A stretch of DNA of 64,000 nt from contig NC_052619.1 in NCBI RefSeq assembly GCF_016545825.1, positions 28,683,803 to 28,747,802 of the forward strand. The letters are read 5' to 3'. Shown here in pieces: positions 10,013-20,965 of the stretch. The position numbers were made by a program, and so were the translations under genes. The DNA is from Eucalyptus grandis (Eukaryota > Streptophyta > Magnoliopsida > Myrtales > Myrtaceae). The notes under the pieces are model-generated. The model made no database searches, was not told the DNA's origin, and was given only the letters and a program-made list of their open reading frames with translations. Positions within the stretch are counted from its first letter, which is position 1; each line of letters starts with the position of its first letter.

Positions 10013-12184
10013 ATGCAGGTTATGCCGGTCTTCTCTTCGCGTTTCAAAGAACTGTGGGAAGAGTGGGAGCTCCGCGGTGTCGTGTTCCTCAGCCTCACCC
10101 TCCAAATTATGCTCATTTGTATGGGCAATCGCCGCAAATACATTCACTCTGCCTTGTTCAGGGGGGTCGTTTGGCTGGCCTACCTAATGGCTGATTCAGT
10201 CGCGATCTATGCGCTTGGCATAATCACGAACAAGCTCACAAATTTAAACAGCCAAAGTGTGGACGCGGACACCCAGCTGAATGCGTTCTGGGCGCCATTC
10301 CTCTTGTTACACTTAGGAGGCCCTGACACCATCACAGCATATGCCCTAGAAGACAATGAGCTCTGGTTGAGGCACTTGTTGGCACTAGTCACCCAAGCAG
10401 GAGTGACATTTTATATCTTCCTGATGGCATGGACTGGCCAAAAGATATCCATCCTCGCCATCGTGGTGATTCTTGCCGGGCTCGTCAAGTATGGTGAAAG
10501 GGTTTATGTGCTCTGGACTGCCAGCAGTGAGCAGTTCAGGGACTCCATCCCCGACCCGCCTCCTAATTATTCCAAGATATTGGAGCAACATAAGTTGATG
10601 AAGGCTGAGGGCTACGATGTCATACCGCATGAAGTGATCGAGGTCCGCAATGTGATCATGGAAAACACTGTGGATGGTGCCGATCTTTTATCTCCAGAGG
10701 AAAACCTCGATCTGGAGCAACTTTATAAGCGTAAGCAAGGAGAATTGCTTGTGGCCAGAGGCTTGGTTAAAATATTCCAACGCCTTTTCGCAGATCTCCT
10801 GCTGAGGTTCGAGGATCGCGACACAAGTAAGTTGGTTCTCAAAGATAATAATTTCCTCGTGGTCTTCAAGATCATCGAGATTGAATTGGGAATCATGTAC
10901 GATTTGCTCTACACAAAGGCCAAGGCAATACATACTAGCTGGGGCTTGGCTCGTCGCACAACCGGATTGGTTTCAATCTGCTTCGTATTGGTTCTCTTCA
11001 TCCCGATCAAGGATCAGAATTACTCAGTAGCTGATCTTTATTTGACCTTTATACTGCTAGCAGTGGCCATATTCCTGGAGATTTATGCTTTGGTTGTTCT
11101 TCTTTTCTCTGATAAGACGGCTTGTTGGTTGATTAAGGAAAAGAAATTCGCAGTCTTGGATTTCATCAATTGGTTGCAACCACTGACTAAACGGCACCAA
11201 TGGTCGGATCACATGGCTCAATACAGCCTATTGAGCTTTGCCATCAAAGAGAAGCACCTCTTTTGCCATCGACTCCTCGAATTTCTGCACATTGATGAGA
11301 AGGTCGAGAAGCTCCTCTACAGACATCACAAGGAAGTGACCAAAGATCTAAAGAAATTTATAATGTCACATTTCAAGGAAATGCAGTCTCTGTGGACCAC
11401 CAGAGGAAGCAGGGTGCTCGAAAAGTTCAACAGAATGGAGAGTTTAAAATGGAGCATTGAGTTGGAGTTCGACCAAAGCATCCTCATTTGGCATATCGCG
11501 ACCGAATTATGTTGCCACCCAAAAGACAAAGACAGTTTGAAAAACCCGGTTTACAACGAAGATCATATAATAGAAAACATCAAATCGGGATCCAAGATCA
11601 GCAAGCGCTTGTCTCGATACATGTTATATATCCTTGTCATGTATCCTGCGATGCTGCCGACCGGGATTGGACGCATCAAGTTTCAAGAGACCTATGTTGA
11701 GGCCATGAAATTCTTCAATGAGTTCCACGAGCCCAACAAAGCAAACGTTCAAGGTTATATGAAGTACGTGATGAAATGTGCAGGATTCTGCACAAGTGCT
11801 TGGCAACATATCAAGAAGAAAAAGAAGCGCAAATTCGATATTACCAGTGCCTGCAACCAGCTGCGGGACCAGGTGAAGACAAAGCTGAATTTGACGGTTG
11901 CAAAGGGAGACCGGAGCAAGTACGTGCTGTTCCACGGGTGTCGGCTCGCGTCACAGCTGGACAAGATCGAAAGTCAAGAGGAGAAGTGGGAGATAATAAG
12001 CGAGGTGTGGGTTGAGATGTTGATTTATGCAGCGACTAAGTGTAAAGGGAGTTATCATGCACAGCAACTGAGGAGAGGAGGAGAGCTTCTGACTCATGTC
12101 TGGCTCATGATGGCTCACTTTGGCTTGACTGATCACTTCCAGATTCCACATACCCCTGCCATAGCTGAGCTGATTATGCAGTAG
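10013..12184 (+). CDS. DUF4220/DUF594 multi-pass membrane protein
   Basis: Plant-specific membrane protein family of unknown biochemical role, usually single-exon and multi-copy. I start at the ATG at 10013, which gives 723 residues; the frame is open three codons further to a GTG, which a plant would not normally use. Seen (numbers from this ATG): hydrophobic segments at about 23-38, 51-70, 125-162, 315-331 and 340-365. The family signature FWAPFLLLHLGGPDTITAYA starts near residue 92 and is followed by LEDNELWLRH (112-121), with ADSVAIYALG at 60-69. These belong to DUF4220 (about 50-400). The C-terminal DUF594 segment includes EVWVEMLIYAA and GGELLTHVWLMMAHFGL (about 664-705). The family assignment is firm and the length is typical. 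The frame is intact and intronless. No regulation can be read beyond the GA/CT tracts upstream. Confidence 0.92.
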   Translation: MQVMPVFSSRFKELWEEWELRGVVFLSLTLQIMLICMGNRRKYIHSALFRGVVWLAYLMADSVAIYALGIITNKLTNLNSQSVDADTQLNAFWAPFLLLHLGGPDTITAYALEDNELWLRHLLALVTQAGVTFYIFLMAWTGQKISILAIVVILAGLVKYGERVYVLWTASSEQFRDSIPDPPPNYSKILEQHKLMKAEGYDVIPHEVIEVRNVIMENTVDGADLLSPEENLDLEQLYKRKQGELLVARGLVKIFQRLFADLLLRFEDRDTSKLVLKDNNFLVVFKIIEIELGIMYDLLYTKAKAIHTSWGLARRTTGLVSICFVLVLFIPIKDQNYSVADLYLTFILLAVAIFLEIYALVVLLFSDKTACWLIKEKKFAVLDFINWLQPLTKRHQWSDHMAQYSLLSFAIKEKHLFCHRLLEFLHIDEKVEKLLYRHHKEVTKDLKKFIMSHFKEMQSLWTTRGSRVLEKFNRMESLKWSIELEFDQSILIWHIATELCCHPKDKDSLKNPVYNEDHIIENIKSGSKISKRLSRYMLYILVMYPAMLPTGIGRIKFQETYVEAMKFFNEFHEPNKANVQGYMKYVMKCAGFCTSAWQHIKKKKKRKFDITSACNQLRDQVKTKLNLTVAKGDRSKYVLFHGCRLASQLDKIESQEEKWEIISEVWVEMLIYAATKCKGSYHAQQLRRGGELLTHVWLMMAHFGLTDHFQIPHTPAIAELIMQ

Positions 12185-12487
12185 GATAACACTTTCGGTT
12201 TTATTTCAAGCATAAATTGTAATTATCCAAATGGTTTAGCATGCTGTTCTATATTGGATATGCTTAACTAATTGCGACTTCCTTTGTGGAGCTTGTGAAT
12301 TTTGTATGATGTAACTCAATAATGGTGATTAAATATCTGTTGAGGATGATGACCGGAAACATGGTAACGTTTCGATTTTTCACTTTAAATTTAATTACCA
12401 TAGCTTTGGTGATCATAGACTACAAAATAATGTGTGTTGTGCTGAGGATTAACCATCACGTAGTGTCTTTTTATGCAGTGACTAATC
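12185..12487. other. 3' flank of the DUF4220 gene
   Basis: Noncoding AT-rich sequence after the stop codon. CAATAATGG near 12317-12325 could serve as a near-upstream polyadenylation element, but this is only a guess. It runs directly into the Copia gag fragment. Confidence 0.4.
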
Positions 12488-12830
12488 ATGGTTGCAACGA
12501 AGAGTATCATAACTGACTTGAAGAAGGCTCAAAGATTAAATGGTGATAACTTTTATATTTGGCACCAACAAGTGCAATTTATATTAGAATAACAAGAAAC
12601 GATGGAGTTTTTGAACTAAGCTATGGATGACCCTGCCGAAGGAAACCCTGCTCAAGCTACAAGAGATCGAGAGGCTTTTAGAGCCTGGGAGAAAAGGGCC
12701 ACTGAGCCTCTTGTTAGATTGTTAGTTATATGCAAGGACGATCTCATGAGAGAATTTGGGCATTTCCCTGTGACATGGGAGATGTGGTTTGCACCACCAA
12801 GCGACATACTATAAGAAACGCTCACCGGAT
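12488..12830 (+). pseudogene. Copia gag fragment, N-terminal part (UBN2 type)
   Basis: From the ATG at 12488 one frame reads a typical Copia Gag start (TDLKKAQRLNGDNFYIWH) and continues through RDREAFRAWEKRATEPLVRL and DDLMREFGHFPVTWEMWF. This pattern is that of the UBN2/DUF4219 Gag family, in which the middle Trp and the EAF..W region are conserved. The frame has in-frame TAA stops after FILE and FLN and another at 12811. It ends at the edge of Gypsy-1. The missing part of the same gag, its zinc knuckle, appears in the same orientation on the other side of Gypsy-1 at 24377-24490. It is a different Copia lineage from the two elements at the right of the window. Confidence 0.6.
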
Positions 12831-12840
12831 TGTTGACATC

Positions 12841-15800
12841 GTTAAAATCGATTAGAAAGAGACTTTGTGAAGATAGGTTGATTTGACAAGAGGAATGTAA
12901 TTAAATTGTGGGTGATTCCATTTGATTGCAAAATTCATGTCGAATGGCACTAAACCAATTTTTTTGTCAATTCTATACCCCATGCCCACAATTTAAAATC
13001 TTGCCATTTTACGACAATTGAGAGTCGCCAATGAGTCGGAGATGCACAATGTGGATCGAAAATAATCAACCACGGGTCAAACGCGCTAAAAATTCTAAAA
13101 GCTACCTCGGTAGGTTAAGTAACGCTAAAATCGCGTTCGGTTGAAATTAACCACGAAATTGAATCCGATTTCAGGAATAAAAAATTCTAGCGTGTCATAA
13201 TTTTTTTTTTAGGACGTCAGCTCATCCTTTGAAGAATTTTCGGCAAGTCCGGATTTTTGGCAAAAAAATCATAGTTGGACAATTTTAAACTAGGAAATTC
13301 GGAGGGCCATTTTTGTGTACATTTTTTTGGCATTCAAGATGGATCAATTGGTGAGGAAAATTAAGAAAGTGGTGTGGGCTTCCTCCTCAGCATTTTTGCC
13401 ATCAATTGAGGTTAATTGGAGAGTGAATTGAGTTGAAATTGATGATGGAAATGCATGAAATTCGTAGGCCATAGGGGGCTGCAACATTTGGACCTCAAAA
13501 TTGGCTTGTTGGAGAAGATTGGGAGGAAATTGCTGTTGGATCAAGGCTGAAGATTTTATGGGCTTAAACTCAAGTGTTTTGGATATTTTCAAAGACTTTG
13601 TGGCTTCTTGTCCCCTCATTCCCCAGCAGCAACTTCTTCTTCTTCTTCTTGCTTCTTTGTTCATTTCCATTGTTCTGAAAACTTCCATTTCTAGAGCAAA
13701 CAAGCAGCTAGCCCTCCACCCCAAAGCCAAGCCAACCACCGCTAGGCCTCTTCATCGATGTCCATGTTGTGCTCACAAGCCCGAGACCATGCGTCTTGCT
13801 CGTGCGTGCCGTTCCCTTGCGTCCCGTGCCCCTCAGCCGCGCCCCGGCCACTCGCTCGCCGTCCGTAGTGGCCTCGAGCCACCGTCGCCAGTCCCGAGCC
13901 GCCGCACGCCCACCTCCACCTTGCTCATTTGGCCCCCCATATCGCCAGCCCATTCTCGCGCCGTCCCAAGCCCTTCGATCCAACCTCTGGTTTAGCCCAG
14001 AATCGAAGTCCTTGTTGTGTTGTGGGCCTTGTGGTTGTTTTTGAGCCCTTCCGAGCCTCTCTTGGTGTCGCCGTAGGCCCGAGTCTCGCTCGTCTTTGCG
14101 TTGTTGTTGCCGTGAACTCATCGACTCATTAAACCAGTGAATTAACTTTCTAAACCTTAATTATGGGGTTAATTATGCTTATGGTGAATAGTGGGCTAGC
14201 CTAGTGAGATTAGGTTAATTAGCTTAGGCTTGATTTAGAATAAGTTAGTTTAGTTATTTAATTAGTTAGCCCAATTAGGTGGTTAAATTAACTTATTAGA
14301 TTAATTGTTTAGATTAGTTAATTAGATTAAATTAGTAGATTATTTTAATTAGTGATTAGGTGGTTAGATTAGTGTATATAGCTTAATTAGTGATTTATTT
14401 AATTATTTTGCAATTTATTTAATTATTTTGTAATTTATTTAATTATTTATTATTTTCCGGAAATTATATCGGGATAACCGGTCACTAGAATTTTGTGCCG
14501 ATCGTCAGTGTGCAATTAGTTTGTACAATTGATTGTTAAACTGTGCAATTGATTGATGATTGATGATTTTTGATTTATTATTTCAAAATATGGAATTTTG
14601 GTATTTTTAATTAGAAAAATACCATGTGTCGGTTTTCAACGCCGAAAACGTTTTGAAGTACTATATAAAATAGTTGGATTTTTAAAAGAGAGGATATCGC
14701 GTTTTATGATTCAATTTAACCATGTGTCCACGCACACCTATTTTACCGGGTGTTTTTAATATGAATAAAATAGGCCAAGCACATTATAAGCACATTATTT
14801 AAATTGAAGCATTTGAGTACAAGGCATGATGTTCTTGACTGGGATTGGATGTGCGTGTGAACATTATGAGAACTCGTCATGAGTGTTTACATCGGACAAT
14901 GTTCCTTCAGGAATGCCCCATGTCAACGGATGTCGGTCGTAGTAGAGGTTGGGCCAATGCTCCTTCGAGAATACCATCTAGAAGTAGACGTTATCGTGCT
15001 AGATATGGCGAGACGGTGTCGGGCTATGCCGGATGACCACTGACTGTTGAGTCGGTCATGGCCGTTAGGTCGTAATTAATTGAAACGCTTGAATGAGTGA
15101 TTTGACCACACCTGATTACGGGACAAAATTGTGTGGCACGGAATGGGACGTGTTATAACAATTTGGCCTTATAATTGGGACCCCCGTAATTGATTGATAT
15201 GTGGAAAGTGAAGCGTTTCAATTTTTGAATACATTGATTGTATGCTTATGTTATATGAACTATACTGATGTGTAGGGAGGTGCTAAGGCAAGGTAAGTCT
15301 CATTTGATGTGTGCTTAGGCTGCCTCTAGGTGTATTGTCTTCTTAATCGGGGCTTAGGGTGTAGACTCATTGAGACATTGTCTCACCCCATCATGGCTTA
15401 CAATTCATAGGTCTTTAGATAGAGGTGAGACCCGTTCATTTTGGGCGGCCTCAAGAGGCCGAAGAGCAGCGTACCATCTTCCTTATCCATGGGAACCTTG
15501 GACCCGCGACCCGATGAGCTCGTGAGTACTATGATCTGGGTCGATGAGGGCCTACCTCGGTTGATACCTTATCAATTCAAAGCGTGGTTCTGTCACGGGC
15601 TTTCTCGGTGGGGTTTGGGAGAGGTCCCTTGGATGGTTTCGATGGGCCTCCGCCGTCAAGGGATGATGAGTATGTGGTGGATCTAGACCCCATGCATGAC
15701 CCGATATGTTGATCATGGAGAACTAGTTGCATGAGGATGAGGAGTGAGGAGGTAGTAACCCTTAGACCCGACATCCCATGGACTATAGAGTTATAGACCC

Positions 15801-16071
15801 GAACCCAAGTAAATATGGTCCGGGTAGGGTTAACCTAGTAGTCCTTTTTTGGTTTGACTTTTTGTATATGACTTCAAGGTTTGTTTATAAAATGTGTTTT
15901 GTGTGAATTTATTGTCCTACTTTTTTATCCCATGTTTGATTATTGTCTAGCGATTGTTTATTTCACTTCTGCATGTGCATGAATCATTTAGGTCGGCGAC
16001 GCGTCCTTAGAACGTTGCAATTTTATCGACCACCAAGGGATGTACGCACTCTCGAGGTTCGGGGCGTGACA
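12841..16071 (+). repeat. Gypsy-1 5' LTR (left end truncated)
   Basis: Matches the 3' LTR from its position 21173 on, starting TTAAAATCGATTAGA. It ends TTCGGGGCGTGACA at 16071, followed after 13 bases by the primer-binding site. It contains a C-rich segment (about 13,600-14,100) whose long reading frames are not conserved as protein between the LTRs, and an A/T-rich TTAATTAG-type repeat zone (14,150-14,450). Confidence 0.85.
14662..14670 (+). promoter_or_regulatory. TATA box of Gypsy-1 5' LTR
   Basis: TATATAAAA is preserved at the matching place in the 3' LTR (22970-22978) and as TATAATAAAT in the solo LTR (34381-34390). Conservation across copies supports an LTR promoter. Confidence 0.5.
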
Positions 16072-16084
16072 TCCCCGCCCGAAG

Positions 16085-16096
16085 TGGTATCAGAGT
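16085..16096 (+). other. Primer-binding site (initiator tRNA-Met type)
   Basis: TGGTATCAGAGT matches the plant initiator tRNA-Met 3' end complement at all but the last base. It lies 13 bases after the LTR end, where minus-strand DNA synthesis would be primed. Confidence 0.8.
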
Positions 16097-16270
16097 TGGT
16101 CAGTGTTTGGAGTGATAAGGTGCGATGGGTCTTGGGATAGTTAGTAGGAAATGCCTTTTTCTTATGCTAATGCATGTGATTGATAGCTGATTGGTAGATT
16201 ATTTTATGTGATCGCTCAGTTTCTAATTATGTGTGGAATTGGAAAGTAGGTTATGTAAGGATCTTGCATC

Positions 16271-17440
16271 ATGAGCGATTAGGATCAAAGAACTCCTAGG
16301 AAGAGGTCTATGATGTCTGTCACTCGGGGTAGGACACCGACAAAGGTTGGTACCTAAGGAAGAGCGTCGGCTTAGGCCAATGCGAGTAGGATAGTGTCAC
16401 CGCAGGTCAATGCTGGTGTAGCAACGCTTGGTGTACCAAACACTTAGTGATCCTAAAATTGATGGGATCGTGCGGCGCATTTGAGATGTTGGGAATGTGG
16501 GGCAACAAGCCAGAATCAAATTGCCGCCACTACCGCCACGCCAATGTTGCCGCTGCTACTACTGCAGCTATTGCCACACCTGCTGAGGTTCCACCTAGGA
16601 ACGTGATTGCTGACCAATCGATGCATAAGCTCGTTAAGTAGTTTCTAAAGCTAAACCCGCCGAGGTTCACAAGAGTAGGTGATCTTGAGGCTGCAACCCT
16701 CTAAATCCAAGAGTTGGAGAAAACCTTTGCACTATTGAGATGCTCGGAGGAAGAAAAGGTGGTCCTTGTAGTCTATCAGCTGTAGGGAAAATGCGAGTAC
16801 CTAGTGGAGGGCCACCAGAGGTAGAGTGTTCCCTAAAGGTGTGGTTTCGGAGTGGAATGCCTTTGTTGAAACTTTTAATGGTAAGTACTTCTCTTACAAT
16901 GCCAGGGAATAGAAGATGGAGGAATTCTAGCGCCTTTTCAAGGTCTAATGTTTCTATAGCTAGTACGAGACAAAGTTTACCGAGTTATCTCAATATATGC
17001 CCCAAGACGATGGAAGATCTAGGAGGAAGAGTTAGGAGGTTTAGGAATGGCCTCAAACTAGAGCTGAAGGATCCCGGTGCCGTTCAATCTAAAAGGACTA
17101 CAATGAGTTGTATGGCGGGCCTAGTTGATAAAAGGAACCTGAACGAATGAGCAGCCGCATTTGGGTCGCGATTTTGTTCGAATAGAGATGGCAACAGGTT
17201 TGGGAAGAAGCCTATGACTAGAAGGAAGGTATTCTATTCCACCCAATAGGAAGGGTGGGATAGGCAAGTCAACGCCAAATCAGAATGGAGTATGTCATTT
17301 CTGCGGAAGACAACATGGATCGGCCCTGTGCCATTCTAGGACGGGTGCTTGTTATGGGTGTGGCCAGTAGGGTCACCAAATCAAGGACTATCCCCGAAGG
17401 TCGATGGGATCATAGCTATCGCTGCCGCCACCGATGGGAC
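16271..17440 (+). pseudogene. Gypsy-1 gag
   Basis: The capsid/nucleocapsid polyprotein of the element; in a live copy it forms the virus-like particle that packages its RNA. It starts at an ATG (16271) in a context matching Gypsy-2 (55666). A Retrotrans_gag-type segment lies about 16,700-17,150, broken by frameshifts and stops. Two zinc-knuckle motifs follow at about 17,297-17,395: one reads CHFCGRQHGSALC, and the second, CYGCGQ, is interrupted by TAG before GHQIKD. The stop at the second knuckle is again TAG after GGCCAG, and the final Cys is replaced by Tyr. Frame shifts make this a pseudogene. Confidence 0.7.
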
Positions 17441-20400
17441 AGAACAGGGGGTATGCGCCGCATAATGCATCGCAGAGTGGTATGAATAGGCCTCCAGCAC
17501 AGGGAAGGGTGTATGCTGTCACCCGACAACAAGCCGAGAACTCACCTGATGTGGTCACAGGTACGGTTTCGCTAAACGACCATGCTGCTTATGCTTTATT
17601 TGATCCTAGAGCTACTCATTTATTTATTACTTACTAGTATGTTAAGTTGGTAGGGTTGAGTCCTAAATTGTTGGAATCATTGGTTAGTATATCTACACCA
17701 TTAAAGGATAAGGTGTTGTCTATAGTAGGTTGTCCTAGTTACAAGTTGGTTATTGGTGAGCGAGAGGAAAAGATAGATTTGATAGTCCTAGCCATGTATG
17801 ATTTTGATGTGATAATTGGCATGGATTGGCTCACCAAGCAACGAGCTACTATGGACTATTATCATAAGGCGAATTAGTTCAACCCGTTAACGGGTGAAAG
17901 TTTCGAGTTTATTGAGAGTCGATGAGGACCCTTACTTACCTTAATCTCGTCGCTTGATGCAACCCATTTGTTAGACGGGGGTTGTCAATGTTACTTGGCA
18001 ACTGTCATGGATACAACAGTTTAGGAGCAAAAGATCGAGGACATTGCCATGGTTCAAGAGTTTCCATATGTGTTTCTGAATGAATTACCCGGTTTGCCCC
18101 CAAAAAGGGAGATTGAGTTTGTTATTGAGTTGGCCCCCGGGACGGAGCCAATCTCTAAGGCTCCTTATTGTATGGCGTTGTTGGAGCTAAATGAACTGAA
18201 GGTGCAGATGCAGGAGTTGTTGGATAAGGGATTCATACGTCCTAGTGCATCACCTTATGGAGCACCGGTTTTGTTTGTAAAGAAGAATGATGGTTTATCG
18301 TGTCTTTGCATCGACTTTCGACAACTCAACCATGTGATGATCAAAAACAAGTACCTACTATCGAGGATCGACGACTTGTTTGACCAATTGTAGGGAGCAT
18401 CGATATTTTCTAAGATCGACTTGAGGATATGATATCATCAACTGAGGATCAAAAATGAAGATACACCGAAAACGGCGTTTCGTACGCATTATGGTCATTA
18501 TGAGTTTACCGTAATGCCGTTCGGTTTGACTAACGCCCCAGTTGCTTTCATGGATTTGATGAACCAAGTGTTCAAGGAGTATCTGGATCAGTTTGTGATC
18601 GTTTTCATCGACGACATCCTGGTGTACTCGAGAAGTCCAAAGGAGCACGAAATGCATTTAAGGATAGTGTTTTAGACTGTGTGAAATCATGGATTGTACG
18701 TTAAGTTCAGTAAGTGTGAGTTTTGGTTAACTCGTGTGGTTTTCTTAGGTCACGTAATTTAAGGTGAAGGGATTTCGATGGACCCGACCAAGATTAAAGC
18801 CGTGATCAACTGGCCAAGATTGACAACAATGACGGAGATCAGAAGCTTCCTGGGATTGGTAGGTTATTACAGACGATTCGTGGAAGGATTTTCAGCATTA
18901 GCTGATGACGCGACTGCTGAAGAAAGAAGAGAAGTTTCTATGGACGGATAAATGCGAGCGTAGTTTCCAAGAGCTTAAGTAGAAACTGACTACCGCACCA
19001 GTACTGACCATTTTGTCTAGTCCTAGAAGATACAAGATCTATAATGATGCGTCATTCAGAGGACTAGGTTGCGGTTTAATACAATATGGCAGAGTCGTTG
19101 CATACGTGTCTCGTCAGTTGAGACTTATGAGTTGAACTATTCGACGCATGACTTAAAACTCGTAACGATTATCTTTGCTCTGAAGATTTAGAAACATTAC
19201 TTGTGTGGAGAAAGATTCCAGATCTTTACAGACCATCAAAGTCTCAAGTACTTATTCTCTCAAAATGAGTTGAATATGTGACAACGTTGTTAGATGGAAT
19301 TCCTTAAGGATTATGATTGTGATATCCTGTATCATCTAAGAAAAGCTAATAAGGTCGCAGATGTGTTGAGTCGGAAGTCTTCAATCGCGTAGATGGTGAT
19401 TAAGGAGTGGATCTTACTCGAGGGAGCTCGAGATTCGGTTTTCAAATTTGAGGTAGGCCACCTTTCAAATCTTATGGCCACCCTCATAATTGAACTAGAG
19501 GTGCAGATAAGGATCAAGATGTTGTAGTTGACAAATCCTGAGATCCAGAAGATTCTGCAAGAGGATGCAGAAAAGAGAAAGGCTGATTTTTAGATTTCTA
19601 AAGACGAAACACTGAAGTTTCGTGGATGATTGTGTGTGCTTGACGATGTAGAGCTTAAGGAAGAGATTTTGTCAGAAGCTCATCGTAGTAGTTACAACAT
19701 TCATCCAGGTAAGTATGAAGATGTATCAAAATCTGCGTCAACACTATTGGTGGACCGGTATGAAGGCAAATATCGCCAAGCATGTCGCCAAGTGTCTGAC
19801 GTGTCAGCAAGTGAAAGCACAGCATTATAAGCCGGGAGGACTTTTGCAACCTCTCGAGATTCCCGAGTGGAAATGGGAACATATCACAATGGACTTTGTG
19901 ATGGGCTTACCAATGAGTCATCAAGGTAATGATTCCATATGGGCTGTAGTTGACAGATTTTTCATTGCCGTACGAAAGGACTATGTGTTGGATAGATATG
20001 CTGAGTTGTACGTGCGACAAATAGTTCGTCTGCATGGAGTCCCAGTGTCGATTACATTTGATCGAGACTCGAAGTTTACAGCAGCCTTATGGAAAAGTTT
20101 ACAGACTGCCTTGGGAACGAAGTTGCAATACAGTACGGCCTATCATCCTCAAACGGATGGCTAGTCTAAGAGGACAATTCAAACCCCCGAAGACATGCTG
20201 CAAGCTTGCATGCTAGACTTCAAGGGAAGCTGGGAGGAATAGCTTCATCTAGTTGAGTTGGCCTACAAAAACAGCTACCAGTAGAGTATTCGGATGGCAC
20301 CTTTTGAAGCGTTGTATGGCAGAGTGTGCAAAACTTCAGTTTGTTGGGATGAAATTGGAGAGCGAAAGATCACCAGCCTAGAGTTAGTTCAACAGACAGT

Positions 20401-20940
20401 GGATGCAGTTGCAGTTATTCGAGACAGACTAAAGATCGCTTAGAGCCGCCAGAAAAGCTATGTAGATAAGCGTTGAAGACCATTGGAATTCCAAGTTAGT
20501 GAACACGTCTTTCGGACGGTGTCACCAATGAAGGGTATTTCACGCTTTGGCAAGAAAGGAAGTTTGAGTCCAAGGTATGTCGGATCCTTTGAGATTTTGG
20601 AGAGAATAGGGACTCGGCGTATCGTATTGCTTTGCCGCCAAGACTAGCGCAAATGCATGACATCTTCCACGTGTCGATGTTGAGAAAGTATGAACTTAAC
20701 TCGACCCACGTGCTGAATTTTGAAAAATTAGACATGAACGACAGAATGTCGTATTGGAAGAGACCAGGTCAGATTGTAGATCAAAAAGATCTAGTACTGC
20801 CTACCAAGACAATTTCCTTGGTCAAAGTGATCTGGCAACACCACAGGATAGAAGGAGCGATATGGGAAAGTGAAGACTTGATGAGATGACAATACCCCCA
20901 CTTTTTTGAACAAGATTTGTAATGGTTTAAATTTCAAAAC
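17441..20940 (+). pseudogene. Gypsy-1 pol (protease, reverse transcriptase, RNase H, integrase)
   Basis: Protease: ALFDPRATHLFIT near 17,595 stands where the family has DSGA, so the catalytic Asp-Ser-Gly is destroyed. Reverse transcriptase begins about 18,049 (LPPKREIEF, then [18 protein letters not shown]), with the catalytic FIDDILVYS intact near 18,605. RNase H follows (about 18,960-19,300). Integrase runs about 19,650-20,340, with HITMDF (first Asp) and TFDRDSKF (second Asp). The third catalytic residue, in the GQSERTIQ motif, is changed to Lys just after a TAG at 20162. Stops at 17875, 18391, 20162, 20240, 20282 and 20441 are all TAG at glutamine positions. The C-terminal segment 20632-20889 resembles the Tekay-type chromodomain tail. 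Not functional. Confidence 0.8.
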
Positions 20941-20951
20941 AAAATTTTTAT

Positions 20952-20964
20952 AAGAGGGGAAGAG
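20952..20964 (+). other. Gypsy-1 polypurine tract
   Basis: AAGAGGGGAAGAG ends one base before the 3' LTR start TGTGACAT. It is the expected primer for plus-strand synthesis and is nearly identical to the tract of Gypsy-2 (59046-59058). Confidence 0.85.
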
Positions 20965-20965
20965 T

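Noticed and set aside
13501..14132. Several overlapping frames with Arg/Pro/Ser-rich products
   Set aside because: Inside the Gypsy-1 5' LTR; frames differ from the 3' LTR copy and no domain is recognisable.
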